This document shows, piece by piece, positions 57,382-64,000 of a stretch of DNA of 64,000 nt. How positions within the stretch are numbered: the stretch's first letter is position 1; every line of letters starts with the position of its first letter. Below the pieces are notes generated by a model that worked only from the letters and a program-made list of their open reading frames with translations, had not been told where the DNA came from and did no database searches. This DNA comes from Candidatus Zixiibacteriota bacterium (GTDB lineage Bacteria; Zixibacteria; MSB-5A5; DSPP01). The stretch is taken from NCBI GenBank assembly GCA_022614805.1, contig JAKEHY010000017.1, positions 62,001 through 126,000 of the forward strand, in the 5' to 3' direction. Made by a program: the position numbers and the translations under genes.

Positions 57382-59583
57382 CTAAAACCGGGTGGACAGC
57401 CCGATTATAAAGTTCCGCCCCGGTTCCAGAATCGGATTGAACGGGGAGGCGGCGTTCAACGGCTCACGGTAGGTCTGGTTGGTCAGGTTGTTGACGCTTG
57501 CCGTAAGCGTCCAGACCCGCCAGCTGTAGCCGGTGCGAAAACTTACGATGTTGAAGCTGGGAGTTGGCAACTGTAAAAGGGCGGAAGGGTCCGGATCCAC
57601 CCGGTTCTGCCCGAAAACGTACCGGTTGGAGAGTTCGGTCTCAAACCGTCCGCGCGGTCCCTTCCAGCCCAAACCGACCACGATTTTGGCCGGAGCCACG
57701 TAGATGGCCCGGTGGGCGGAAAGGTTGTCCCCGCTTTGATAGGAAGCGTTCAAAAAGCTGGAAAACCCCTTCGGCAGTTGCGTTTCAAACTCCCCTTCTA
57801 TACCCTGAAAGCGCACCTTGCTCACGTTTTCGTAGCTCCAGACCGCCTGCCGCCGGCCGCTGACGGTGACTGAATCGCCGGTAGCGCGCAGTTCGATGTA
57901 GTCGCGCAGTTGGTTTAGAAAAGCGGTGACCGAACCAGAAAAACGGAGGAAGCGGAACTTCACCCCGGCATCCACGGAAACGTTTTTCTCCGCTTCCAAG
58001 TCCAAGTTGGGGGTGATGATTTGCTGGTCCTGGGTGCCGGAGAAGAATTTTTCAACCAGATTGGGAACCCGAAAGCCGCTGCCCACATTGCTCCCCACGC
58101 GGATGCCTTTGACCACCTCATATTGCGCTCCAACCGAGCCGGAAAAGGAAGTCAAAACGTCGGTCTTCGGGTCCAAGGGCTGCCCCGTGCGAACATCGTT
58201 GTACCCTTCTGTTTTTTCCGCCGCCTGCCGGTACCAGTCAAAACGGGTGCCCAGCTTAAACGACAACGGCTGCGCCGGGCGAATGTCGTTTTGGGCGTAG
58301 AGACCCAAGGCGTCCATATGATTCTCCGGCACGGCCGCCGACTGTTTGACCTTGTGGGAGTTGATAAACGGGATGTGCGAAAATTCGCGGGTGAACCCGT
58401 CAATCATCTCCCGATAGTAGTCCAGCCCATACGTAAGGGTTTGATTCCCGGCCAAGCTCAAAATTTGCTGCAGATTGGTTCCGACTGTCAAGACGTTTGT
58501 ATAGGTGTGGGTGGTGTCATAAAGCGTGGCGCCCGGAAAAGGAACGCCGGGCAGTGTAATATCTGTGCGTAACTCCTTTTTGTTTTTCTGGCCGTACACG
58601 CTCGCTTTGAAACCGGCCAGCTTGGACGTCAACTGTTTCCCTTCATAGGTCAAGGAAACTTTTGAACGGTCGTGATAGGGGAAAAAGATGCCTACCGGAA
58701 AAGTCGGGTTGGGAGTTTCTGGAAAGCCGATCCCGGAGTTAAGCGAGCTTTGGGCGGAAAGCGAAAGCGAATGCTTTTCAGCCAGTTGGTAGTCTCCGAT
58801 AAAGTCCAGCCCTACGGCGCGTTTCAAATTGGAGTTGGCAATCTGCCGACCCCATTCGAAAAGTCCGCTGCCGGGAGCATGGTAGTGATTGGCGCGGCGG
58901 AACTCCGCTCCCCCCTTTAGGCGCCAGCGGTGGTTGACTAAATTCAGTCCCAAACGGCCGAAGCGTTGCTCGTCATTGGTGCTGTAGCGGCTGGAAAAAT
59001 CGCCGGAAAGCTTCCACTGGCCGGCCGGAAGGGGCGGTTTCTTGGTCAGAATGTTGACCACGCCCCCCATCGCGTTGGAACCAAAGAGCACCGAGTTGGA
59101 GCCGCGCAGAATTTCCACTTGTTGCACCAGGCCGGGGGAAACCAGCGAAAGCTCGGCGCCGGAAAAGGTGTTTTCACGGGTGTCGTTCAAACGCTGGCCG
59201 TCCACCAAAACCAAAATCCGGCTGCCGGACAATCCGCGCACGTTGGGACGGGTGCGGAACGGCCCGGCGTCGGAGATATCCACCCCCGAAACGCGGTTCA
59301 GCAAGCCGCTGATGGTGAAAGCGCCGGAACTCTGAAGTTTCTGCTCCGAGAATACCGAAACGGCGTAGGGGACTTCAAACGCCGCCCGCTCGTAGCGGTT
59401 GGCCGTGACGACCAGCTCGTCCATTTGATAAACCGGCAATTTCTCTGTTTCGCTCGTATCCTTCTCCGCACCGCTTGTTCCGAGCCGAGTCGAGGAAGCG
59501 GAGGCCGGCTCCTGTGCCCCAGCCAAAGCAAATGTCAAAAGCAAAGTTGAAACAACGCTAAAAACCGTTCTATCTGATTTCAT
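57382..59583 (-). CDS. TonB-dependent outer-membrane receptor
   Basis: 733 residues. Signal peptide (ending ALAGA), a TonB-box-like MDELVVTANRYE, plug domain (about 65-175: RPNVRGLSGSRILVLVDGQR, VEILRGSNSVLFGSNAMGGV in parts) and a 22-strand-type barrel ending in GRNFIIGLSTRF with terminal Phe. It resembles vitamin B12/siderophore receptors (BtuB/CirA class), but the ligand cannot be told. No TonB, ExbBD or periplasmic-binding gene is adjacent. The roughly 70-base leader after the putative promoter and an upstream terminator suggest control by metal or cofactor supply. Confidence 0.9.
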   Translation of the reverse strand: MKSDRTVFSVVSTLLLTFALAGAQEPASASSTRLGTSGAEKDTSETEKLPVYQMDELVVTANRYERAAFEVPYAVSVFSEQKLQSSGAFTISGLLNRVSGVDISDAGPFRTRPNVRGLSGSRILVLVDGQRLNDTRENTFSGAELSLVSPGLVQQVEILRGSNSVLFGSNAMGGVVNILTKKPPLPAGQWKLSGDFSSRYSTNDEQRFGRLGLNLVNHRWRLKGGAEFRRANHYHAPGSGLFEWGRQIANSNLKRAVGLDFIGDYQLAEKHSLSLSAQSSLNSGIGFPETPNPTFPVGIFFPYHDRSKVSLTYEGKQLTSKLAGFKASVYGQKNKKELRTDITLPGVPFPGATLYDTTHTYTNVLTVGTNLQQILSLAGNQTLTYGLDYYREMIDGFTREFSHIPFINSHKVKQSAAVPENHMDALGLYAQNDIRPAQPLSFKLGTRFDWYRQAAEKTEGYNDVRTGQPLDPKTDVLTSFSGSVGAQYEVVKGIRVGSNVGSGFRVPNLVEKFFSGTQDQQIITPNLDLEAEKNVSVDAGVKFRFLRFSGSVTAFLNQLRDYIELRATGDSVTVSGRRQAVWSYENVSKVRFQGIEGEFETQLPKGFSSFLNASYQSGDNLSAHRAIYVAPAKIVVGLGWKGPRGRFETELSNRYVFGQNRVDPDPSALLQLPTPSFNIVSFRTGYSWRVWTLTASVNNLTNQTYREPLNAASPFNPILEPGRNFIIGLSTRF

Positions 59584-59658
59584 AACAACCTATCCACCGT
59601 CCTTCCTTATGGTTTGCGCTAAACAGTTCGCCATTTTTCAAGCTGCTTCCAAGCAAGC

Positions 59659-59687
59659 CATATAGAAATTTGAGAGGCTCAACGCAA
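59659..59687 (-). promoter_or_regulatory. Putative promoter of the TonB receptor gene
   Basis: TTGCGT (59687-59682), a 17-base spacer and TATATG (59664-59659) on the minus strand, 75 bases before the ATG. It lies downstream of the terminator at 59742. Confidence 0.35.
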
Positions 59688-59741
59688 TGACTTCCGTCAT
59701 TATGATGCGGGTCATAAAGTATCGGCGGAAAGTGAGGCGAC

Positions 59742-59764
59742 AAAAAAGCCGCCCGGTAGGCGGC
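59742..59764 (-). terminator. Orphan terminator in the TonB receptor upstream region
   Basis: Minus strand GCCGCC-TACCG-GGCGGC followed by T6. No annotated minus-strand gene ends upstream of it; the next gene is divergent. So it ends either a short RNA started within 59770-59870 or acts as an attenuator of the receptor gene. Confidence 0.7.
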
Positions 59765-59869
59765 TTTCACATCTTATAGCAACGACTTGCTGGTTAATGT
59801 TTAGATTATATTTTAGTAGCCTATCGGCTCCTTGTAATTTGTTCTTTTTTTTGGGTATCTTAAGTTGCA

Positions 59870-60763
59870 ATGAATTCGTTCAAAACCATTACCGTTAAAG
59901 AACCCGACATCAGGAGGCTAATTTTAGCTAAACAGCTTTACGTGCACGGTTGCACCTACTCTGCCCATAAAGATGAAATAAGTAGGATGCTCGCTATTCT
60001 AAACTTCGACTATTCTGTAGAAATGATTTTGAAGTGCGTGGCTACTACGCACAACATTATTTCTTCTGCCAGAGGAGATTATAAATTCAAGGACTTGTGG
60101 GACGAAATTGTCAAAAAGGGACTAATTCTTCCATTAAAAGGCCAGATTTTCGCACTGCATGAACTTAGAAATATTGTCCAGCATCAAGGGAGTATTCCTT
60201 CCATAGAAGATGTAAGCAAAAACAAAACTTATACTCAAGATTTTATCGGTTCTGTTTGCAGTGAAATAATGAATTTGCCTTTTGAAAAACTATACCTTTC
60301 TGTACTTATTAAGAATGAAAAATTGAGAACTAAAATACTCGACGCCGAAAAAGCTTTAGATAAACAAGAACTTAAAAAATGTATTAAATTATGTGAAGAA
60401 GCTCTAAAGTTAGCCTTCTTTGAGGAATCAGACGTTTTTGAATTAGCGGGAGAATTAACTGGATATTTAGGCGCTTCTAAAGAACTTAAGAAAGTCATAT
60501 CCAACAACTATCCAGAACAGTACAAGGAAAAGGATTACTATCTACCTACAAGAGATTTAAGTAGAGCTTTGTTACAGCTGGGGCAAGGTGTTGCCAGCAT
60601 GCAATTTTTAGACGAATACCGGATAGATTTTCTTAAACATCGCAGAGCCTTTGAAACTCTCAATAACTTATCTGATAAGGAACTTCAAAGTTTTGCAGAA
60701 TCTTCATTAAGCTTTATAACGAACCTTTTTCTAAAATGGCAGGAAGATGAAATACTTAAATAA
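59870..60763 (+). CDS. A+T-rich gene with HEPN RNxxxH motif, unknown function
   Basis: 297 residues, almost all helical, Lys/Glu/Leu-rich, no signal peptide or membrane segment. LHELRNIVQH at residues 97-105 is the RNxxxH motif of HEPN domains (Arg100, His105), which in RNase toxins and defence proteins forms the RNA-cleaving site; DUF4145-like proteins carry the same word without proven activity. The second half may form TPR-like helices (ILDAEKALDKQELKKCIKLC). Codons are strongly A/T-ending, unlike all neighbours, which points to recent transfer. No Shine-Dalgarno; TATCTT lies just before the ATG. Its tail overlaps the convergent kbl by eight bases. No antitoxin is adjacent. Confidence 0.65.
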   Translation: MNSFKTITVKEPDIRRLILAKQLYVHGCTYSAHKDEISRMLAILNFDYSVEMILKCVATTHNIISSARGDYKFKDLWDEIVKKGLILPLKGQIFALHELRNIVQHQGSIPSIEDVSKNKTYTQDFIGSVCSEIMNLPFEKLYLSVLIKNEKLRTKILDAEKALDKQELKKCIKLCEEALKLAFFEESDVFELAGELTGYLGASKELKKVISNNYPEQYKEKDYYLPTRDLSRALLQLGQGVASMQFLDEYRIDFLKHRRAFETLNNLSDKELQSFAESSLSFITNLFLKWQEDEILK

Positions 60764-61973
60764 TTTTCAATTTCTCCCCCATTTTCTTAAACGCCTCCAG
60801 CGCTTCGTTTAAGTCACGGTGTTCGAGGGCGGCGGAGACTTGAACGCGAAGACGGGCTTCCCCTTTCGGCACGACCGGATACCAAAGCCCCTTGACATAG
60901 ACCCCTTCTTTCAAAAGCTCGGCAGAGGCATCCTGCGCCAGAGCCGCATCTCCCAGCATAACCGGCACGATGGGATGGGAACCATGCAAAATCTTGAAAC
61001 CCAGATTGACTATTTCTTTCCGGAAGTAGGCGGTATTGGAATGCAACTTTTCCACCAGCGAATAGTCACTATCAAGAATATTGAACGCCTCCAGAGAAGC
61101 CGCCAAAATTGGTGGCGGCAGGGAATTGGAAAAAATGTAGGGCCGGGAGTTCTGCCGCAGGTATTCTATCAAAGCTTTCTTGGAGGCGATAAATCCACCC
61201 GCTGCCCCGCCCAGAGCTTTGCCCAAAGTTCCGGTTAGAACATCCACTTTTCCCCAAACCCCCAACCCCTCCGCCGTCCCCTTGCCGGTATTCCCCACCA
61301 CTCCCATCCCGTGAGAATCATCCACCATCAAGATGGCCTGATATTTGTTGCAAAGCTCCACCAGCCGCGGCAGGGGGGCCAAATCCCCCTCCATACTGAA
61401 AACGCCGTCCGTGGCGACGACGCGAAAACGGTAGAGCTGGTTTTTATCCCCCTCCAGCTGCCGGGCCAAATCCTCGGCCTCCCCGTGGGCGTAAATTTTT
61501 CTATCGGTCGTTTCCGCTTTGGTCAGCCGGTTGCCGTCGATGATGGAGGCATGGTTCAGCCGGTCAGAATAAATGACGTCTTTGTACGAGTCGTAGCCGA
61601 GTTTGTCGGCAAAAAGCCCGGCAAAAAATCCCTCGTTGGCCGAAAAGCAGGACAAATAAAGTATGGCATCCTCGGTTCCGCAAAAAGCGGCTATTTTTTC
61701 CTCCAATTTCCGATGCAAAACCTGCGTCCCGCAGATAAAGCGGACGGAGGACATCCCGAAGCCGTATTCTTTTATTCCCCGAATGGCCGCTTCCCGGATT
61801 TTTGGATGAGAAGCCAGTCCGAGATAGTTGTTGGAGGCAAGCATTATGATTTCTTTCCCGCCCACTTTGACTCTTGCTCCTTGCGCGCTTTCCAGCATGG
61901 TTTCGTATTTGAAGGTCTTGGCCGCCTGCAGTTCAGACAGCACCTTTGTGATTTTGTCTAATTGGGGAATCAT
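60756..61973 (-). CDS. kbl: Glycine C-acetyltransferase (2-amino-3-ketobutyrate CoA ligase)
   Basis: PLP enzyme that cleaves 2-amino-3-oxobutanoate with CoA into glycine and acetyl-CoA. 405 residues with SNNYLGLASHP, SSVRFICGTQ, DDSHGMGVVG and the PLP-lysine motif GTLGKALGGAAGG. The alpha-oxoamine synthase family also contains BioF and ALA synthase; the neighbouring dehydrogenase gene favours Kbl. It lies after tdh on the same strand with a REP hairpin between them. Confidence 0.92.
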   Translation of the reverse strand: MIPQLDKITKVLSELQAAKTFKYETMLESAQGARVKVGGKEIIMLASNNYLGLASHPKIREAAIRGIKEYGFGMSSVRFICGTQVLHRKLEEKIAAFCGTEDAILYLSCFSANEGFFAGLFADKLGYDSYKDVIYSDRLNHASIIDGNRLTKAETTDRKIYAHGEAEDLARQLEGDKNQLYRFRVVATDGVFSMEGDLAPLPRLVELCNKYQAILMVDDSHGMGVVGNTGKGTAEGLGVWGKVDVLTGTLGKALGGAAGGFIASKKALIEYLRQNSRPYIFSNSLPPPILAASLEAFNILDSDYSLVEKLHSNTAYFRKEIVNLGFKILHGSHPIVPVMLGDAALAQDASAELLKEGVYVKGLWYPVVPKGEARLRVQVSAALEHRDLNEALEAFKKMGEKLKII

Positions 61974-61985
61974 CCTATTTTTTCT

Positions 61986-62010
61986 GTAGGGGCGGGTTTA
62001 AAACCCGCCC
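61986..62010. repeat. REP-like hairpin GTAGGGGCGGGTTTAAAACCCGCCC
   Basis: GTAG at 61986-61989 followed by the palindrome GGGCGGGTTT-A-AAACCCGCCC. It lies in the 47-base tdh-kbl gap and could stabilise or attenuate the mRNA between the two genes. Confidence 0.75.
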
Positions 62011-62020
62011 TTTGTGGAAT

Positions 62021-63205
62021 TTATTTTTCCGGCAACAGCAAAACCTTGAACGCCTCGCCGGAGCGCATTGCCGCAAACCCTTCCTCGAAGCGGGAAAGCG
62101 GCAGCTGGTGGGAAACGAACCCGGAGGAGGCAAACAATTCCGAAAGCCCGGACTTGAGCAAATCCTTCATCGTTTCCCAAGACTCGAACATGCGCCGGCC
62201 GATGATTCCCTTGACGGAAACCCCCCGGAAAATCACCCGGTCGGAAAAATTCAGATTGGTCTCTCCTTCGGGAATTCCCAAAAGCAAAACCGTACCGCCG
62301 GCGCGGACCAAATCGAAGGCGTCCGCATACGCCTTGTAGCTGCCGGACATTTCAAAAACCAAATCGACCCCGTCCCCCCCCGTTTCATGCAGGATCGTAT
62401 CGAGCATCTCCCTGCGCCCGTCCTTTAGTCCCAAATCAAAGGTGAAATTGGCGCCGAATTTGCGCGCCATCCCAAATCGTTTTTTCTCCACCTTTTCGGG
62501 AGTCAGCCCTTTCCCCGGATTGGAAACGTCGGTGACAAAAATGGTCGACGCTCCCGAATGCCGGACCACCGCCGTCGCCATCAGCCCTTGCACCCCGCAG
62601 CCGAGAACGGCCACACTCTTCCCCATCAAGGGCTCTTCCTGGGCCGTATGCACGGCGTTTCCCAATGCATCCATAAAAGCGATGATTTCAATTGGAATCT
62701 CCTTTTTGGAAAAAAGCTGCAGATTCGCCACCGGCACGGTCAAAAAACGGGTGAACGCCCCGTTTTCGTGAATTCCTTTGATGATGGTGTTGGGGCAGGC
62801 ATGTTTTTGCCCCATCCGGCAGGCCCGGCAGCGGTTGCAGGGGATGTGCATCTCCGCCGAAGCGAAGTAGTCGTTGGTTAGTTTGGAAAGAATTTCGGCA
62901 GGCTGGAAATTTCGAAACTCGGGAAAGGCCTGCAAAAACCCGAGGGCCTTTGGCCCGGCACCGACCACCCGCCCGGCGAACTCGTGGCCGATGATAACCG
63001 GGTCCACAAAGGCCCGCCGCATCTCCGCCCGGATGGAATCCTTGTTGTTGTAAATCCCCACGTCCGTGCCGCAGATGCCCGCCGCGAGGACCTCGATTTT
63101 TACTTCATCGGGCTCCAGGGAATTCGGCGAAGGCCGCTCCTCCAGCCGCAGTCCTTTCGGCCAGGGAGTCGACCCGTTTGGCCGCGTTTTAACCAGTCCC
63201 AGCAT
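62021..63205 (-). CDS. tdh: Zinc-dependent alcohol dehydrogenase, probable L-threonine 3-dehydrogenase
   Basis: Oxidises threonine to 2-amino-3-oxobutanoate for Kbl (inferred from context). 394 residues: catalytic zinc site Cys45 in AGICGTD and His74/Glu75 in GHEFAG; structural zinc Cys123, Cys126, Cys129 and Cys137 (CNRCRACRMGQKHAC); NAD fold VAVLGCGVQGLMA. Between the GHEFAG strand and the structural-zinc loop there are about 20-30 extra residues (LGFLQAFPEFRNFQPAEILS), not seen in E. coli Tdh. The MDR family is broad, so sorbitol- or glucose-type substrates remain possible. No clear ribosome binding site. Confidence 0.82.
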   Translation of the reverse strand: MLGLVKTRPNGSTPWPKGLRLEERPSPNSLEPDEVKIEVLAAGICGTDVGIYNNKDSIRAEMRRAFVDPVIIGHEFAGRVVGAGPKALGFLQAFPEFRNFQPAEILSKLTNDYFASAEMHIPCNRCRACRMGQKHACPNTIIKGIHENGAFTRFLTVPVANLQLFSKKEIPIEIIAFMDALGNAVHTAQEEPLMGKSVAVLGCGVQGLMATAVVRHSGASTIFVTDVSNPGKGLTPEKVEKKRFGMARKFGANFTFDLGLKDGRREMLDTILHETGGDGVDLVFEMSGSYKAYADAFDLVRAGGTVLLLGIPEGETNLNFSDRVIFRGVSVKGIIGRRMFESWETMKDLLKSGLSELFASSGFVSHQLPLSRFEEGFAAMRSGEAFKVLLLPEK

Positions 63206-63212
63206 AAGCCGG

Positions 63213-64000
63213 TCAGAATATACTTAGTTTGACGTATTTTTTCGGATTTTTTTGGATGTCGGCCAAAAGCCGTTTCAGTTCATTCAAAGTCTGATGGGCT
63301 TCACTGTAAAGCTTCTCGTCTTTGGCGAGAAGCCCCAAACTTCCCTCCCCCTTCTCTACGCGGGTAAAAAAGCTGTCCATTTTGGCCGTTGTACTGTTCA
63401 TGGCCGAAGCCAGACTGTCCAAATTGGCCGCCAGGGAGACCAGCCGATCTCCCACTTTTTTCTGGGTTTCATTCAAGTTGCCGGAAAGCTCTTTTATCCG
63501 CGCTATGGCATCCCGGCTTTCAACGTAAAACCGGTCGTCCCGGAAAAGTTTTCCAATGCTGCCGCGTCCGGCATCGATTTGCTCGGCTATGGATGATAAC
63601 CGGGCCAAAAGCTCATTGGCGTTTTTCAAAAGCTCCGGCGTGGAAGACAACGTGGAGGCCAAATCGACCGGCCGCTCCCCCAATATGAAATCCCCCGATT
63701 TCAGCTCCGGCGAAGCGGACGTGCCGGCGATAATTTCCACGTATTTGTCCCCCAACAAGCCGACCGTCCCCAGCCGCGCTTTGCTGTCCTGCCGCAAGAG
63801 ATTCCAGTATTTCCGATTGATACCCATTGAAACGATGATTTTCCCTTCGGCCACCAGACGGTCGAGCGCAATATCGGATACCTGACCCACTTCCACCCCG
63901 TTTATCCAGACCGGCGAGCCGACCACCAGGCCGGCCAGGGCCGGAAACCAGGTCCTGACCGTATTTTTCGGCCTCAAAACCGAGCTTCCTCCACCCATCA
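63213..64000 (-). CDS. MlaD/MCE-family lipid transport protein (5' end outside window)
   Basis: Only the C-terminal 262 or so residues are present; the gene runs off the window, and its membrane anchor and first MCE strands are missing. The MCE core is visible: LVVGSPVWINGVEVGQVSDI and LGDKYVEIIAG. A long helical region with LSSTPELLKNANELLARLSS and repeated heptads follows, ending KNPKKYVKLSIF like the MCE protein at 20315. ABC permease and ATPase genes may lie upstream, outside the window. tdh starts seven bases after its stop. Confidence 0.85.
   Translation of the reverse strand, partial: MGGGSSVLRPKNTVRTWFPALAGLVVGSPVWINGVEVGQVSDIALDRLVAEGKIIVSMGINRKYWNLLRQDSKARLGTVGLLGDKYVEIIAGTSASPELKSGDFILGERPVDLASTLSSTPELLKNANELLARLSSIAEQIDAGRGSIGKLFRDDRFYVESRDAIARIKELSGNLNETQKKVGDRLVSLAANLDSLASAMNSTTAKMDSFFTRVEKGEGSLGLLAKDEKLYSEAHQTLNELKRLLADIQKNPKKYVKLSIF

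Noticed and set aside
59570-59770. 66-codon frame between the orphan terminator and the TonB receptor
   Set aside because: Crosses the terminator and promoter and enters the receptor gene; low-quality peptide.

Overview
The window reads as one contiguous, gene-dense bacterial chromosome segment: mostly one- to four-base gene overlaps, long co-oriented runs, G+C-rich codons. It looks like a Gram-negative-type didermic member of the FCB group, perhaps Zixibacteria-like. The reasons are a secreted protein ending in the FlgD-like/type IX-style sorting domain (NFPNPFNPST near 54.4 kb), a dockerin-tailed metalloprotease, several porin-like barrels, a TonB receptor, MCE proteins, and HPr kinase with no PTS nearby. 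The phylum assignment is inference. No plasmid, phage or CRISPR signature was seen.

Layout. 0-6 kb: metallophosphoesterase, tRNA-Arg and tRNA-Pro with a four-helix-bundle (IVP) gene between them, then rdgB, murI, an AMIN/amidase_3 peptidoglycan amidase and smpB on the minus strand, and tRNA-Leu(CAG). 6-12 kb: secreted metalloprotease and two tandem GAF-SpoIIE phosphatases. 12-21 kb: a central carbon block (pfkA, a barrel protein, gapA, pgk, tpiA, secG, then tRNA-Leu(GAG), glpX, hpf, hprK, an MCE protein). 21-29.5 kb: GH57 glycosidase, hemW, a fused FAD/Fe-S oxidoreductase, a secreted protein of unknown function and a TIM-barrel isomerase-like protein. 29.6-33.3 kb: a coupled cupredoxin, sensor kinase and porin operon whose first gene carries a C8-tract frameshift. 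33.4-41.3 kb (minus): yicC, gmk, rpoZ, topA, xerC, hslV, hslU, argF. 41.5-48 kb: rqcH-like gene, a DUF6176-like gene, and a PP2C, FHA, Ser/Thr kinase signalling operon. 48-51.3 kb (minus): di-heme cytochrome, Rieske lipoprotein and porin. 51.6-54.1 kb: metK and ahcY. 54.2-59.6 kb: a secreted BNR-like protein with sorting domain behind a long leader, a membrane protein and a TonB receptor. 59.9-60.8 kb: an A+T-rich gene with a HEPN RNxxxH motif, the clearest candidate for transfer. 60.8-64 kb: kbl, tdh and a second MCE protein cut by the window end.

The most unusual material is in the repeats. (i) At least ten hairpins begin with GTAG at the foot of the stem, the hallmark of REP elements mobilised by RAYT (TnpA_REP) transposases; three of them supply the stop codon of a housekeeping gene (pgk, tpiA, xerC). 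(ii) A second palindromic element lies upstream of murI, and a longer homologous copy sits in frame inside xerC, adding about 27 residues between catalytic motifs, much as Rickettsia palindromic elements do. Other points worth following are the C8 frameshift, an orphan terminator in the TonB-receptor leader, a roughly 230-nt structured leader before the BNR-like gene, a branched terminator-like RNA downstream of ahcY, and an unexplained 470-base segment at 48 kb. All positions and motifs were read by eye; no similarity search or folding program was run.
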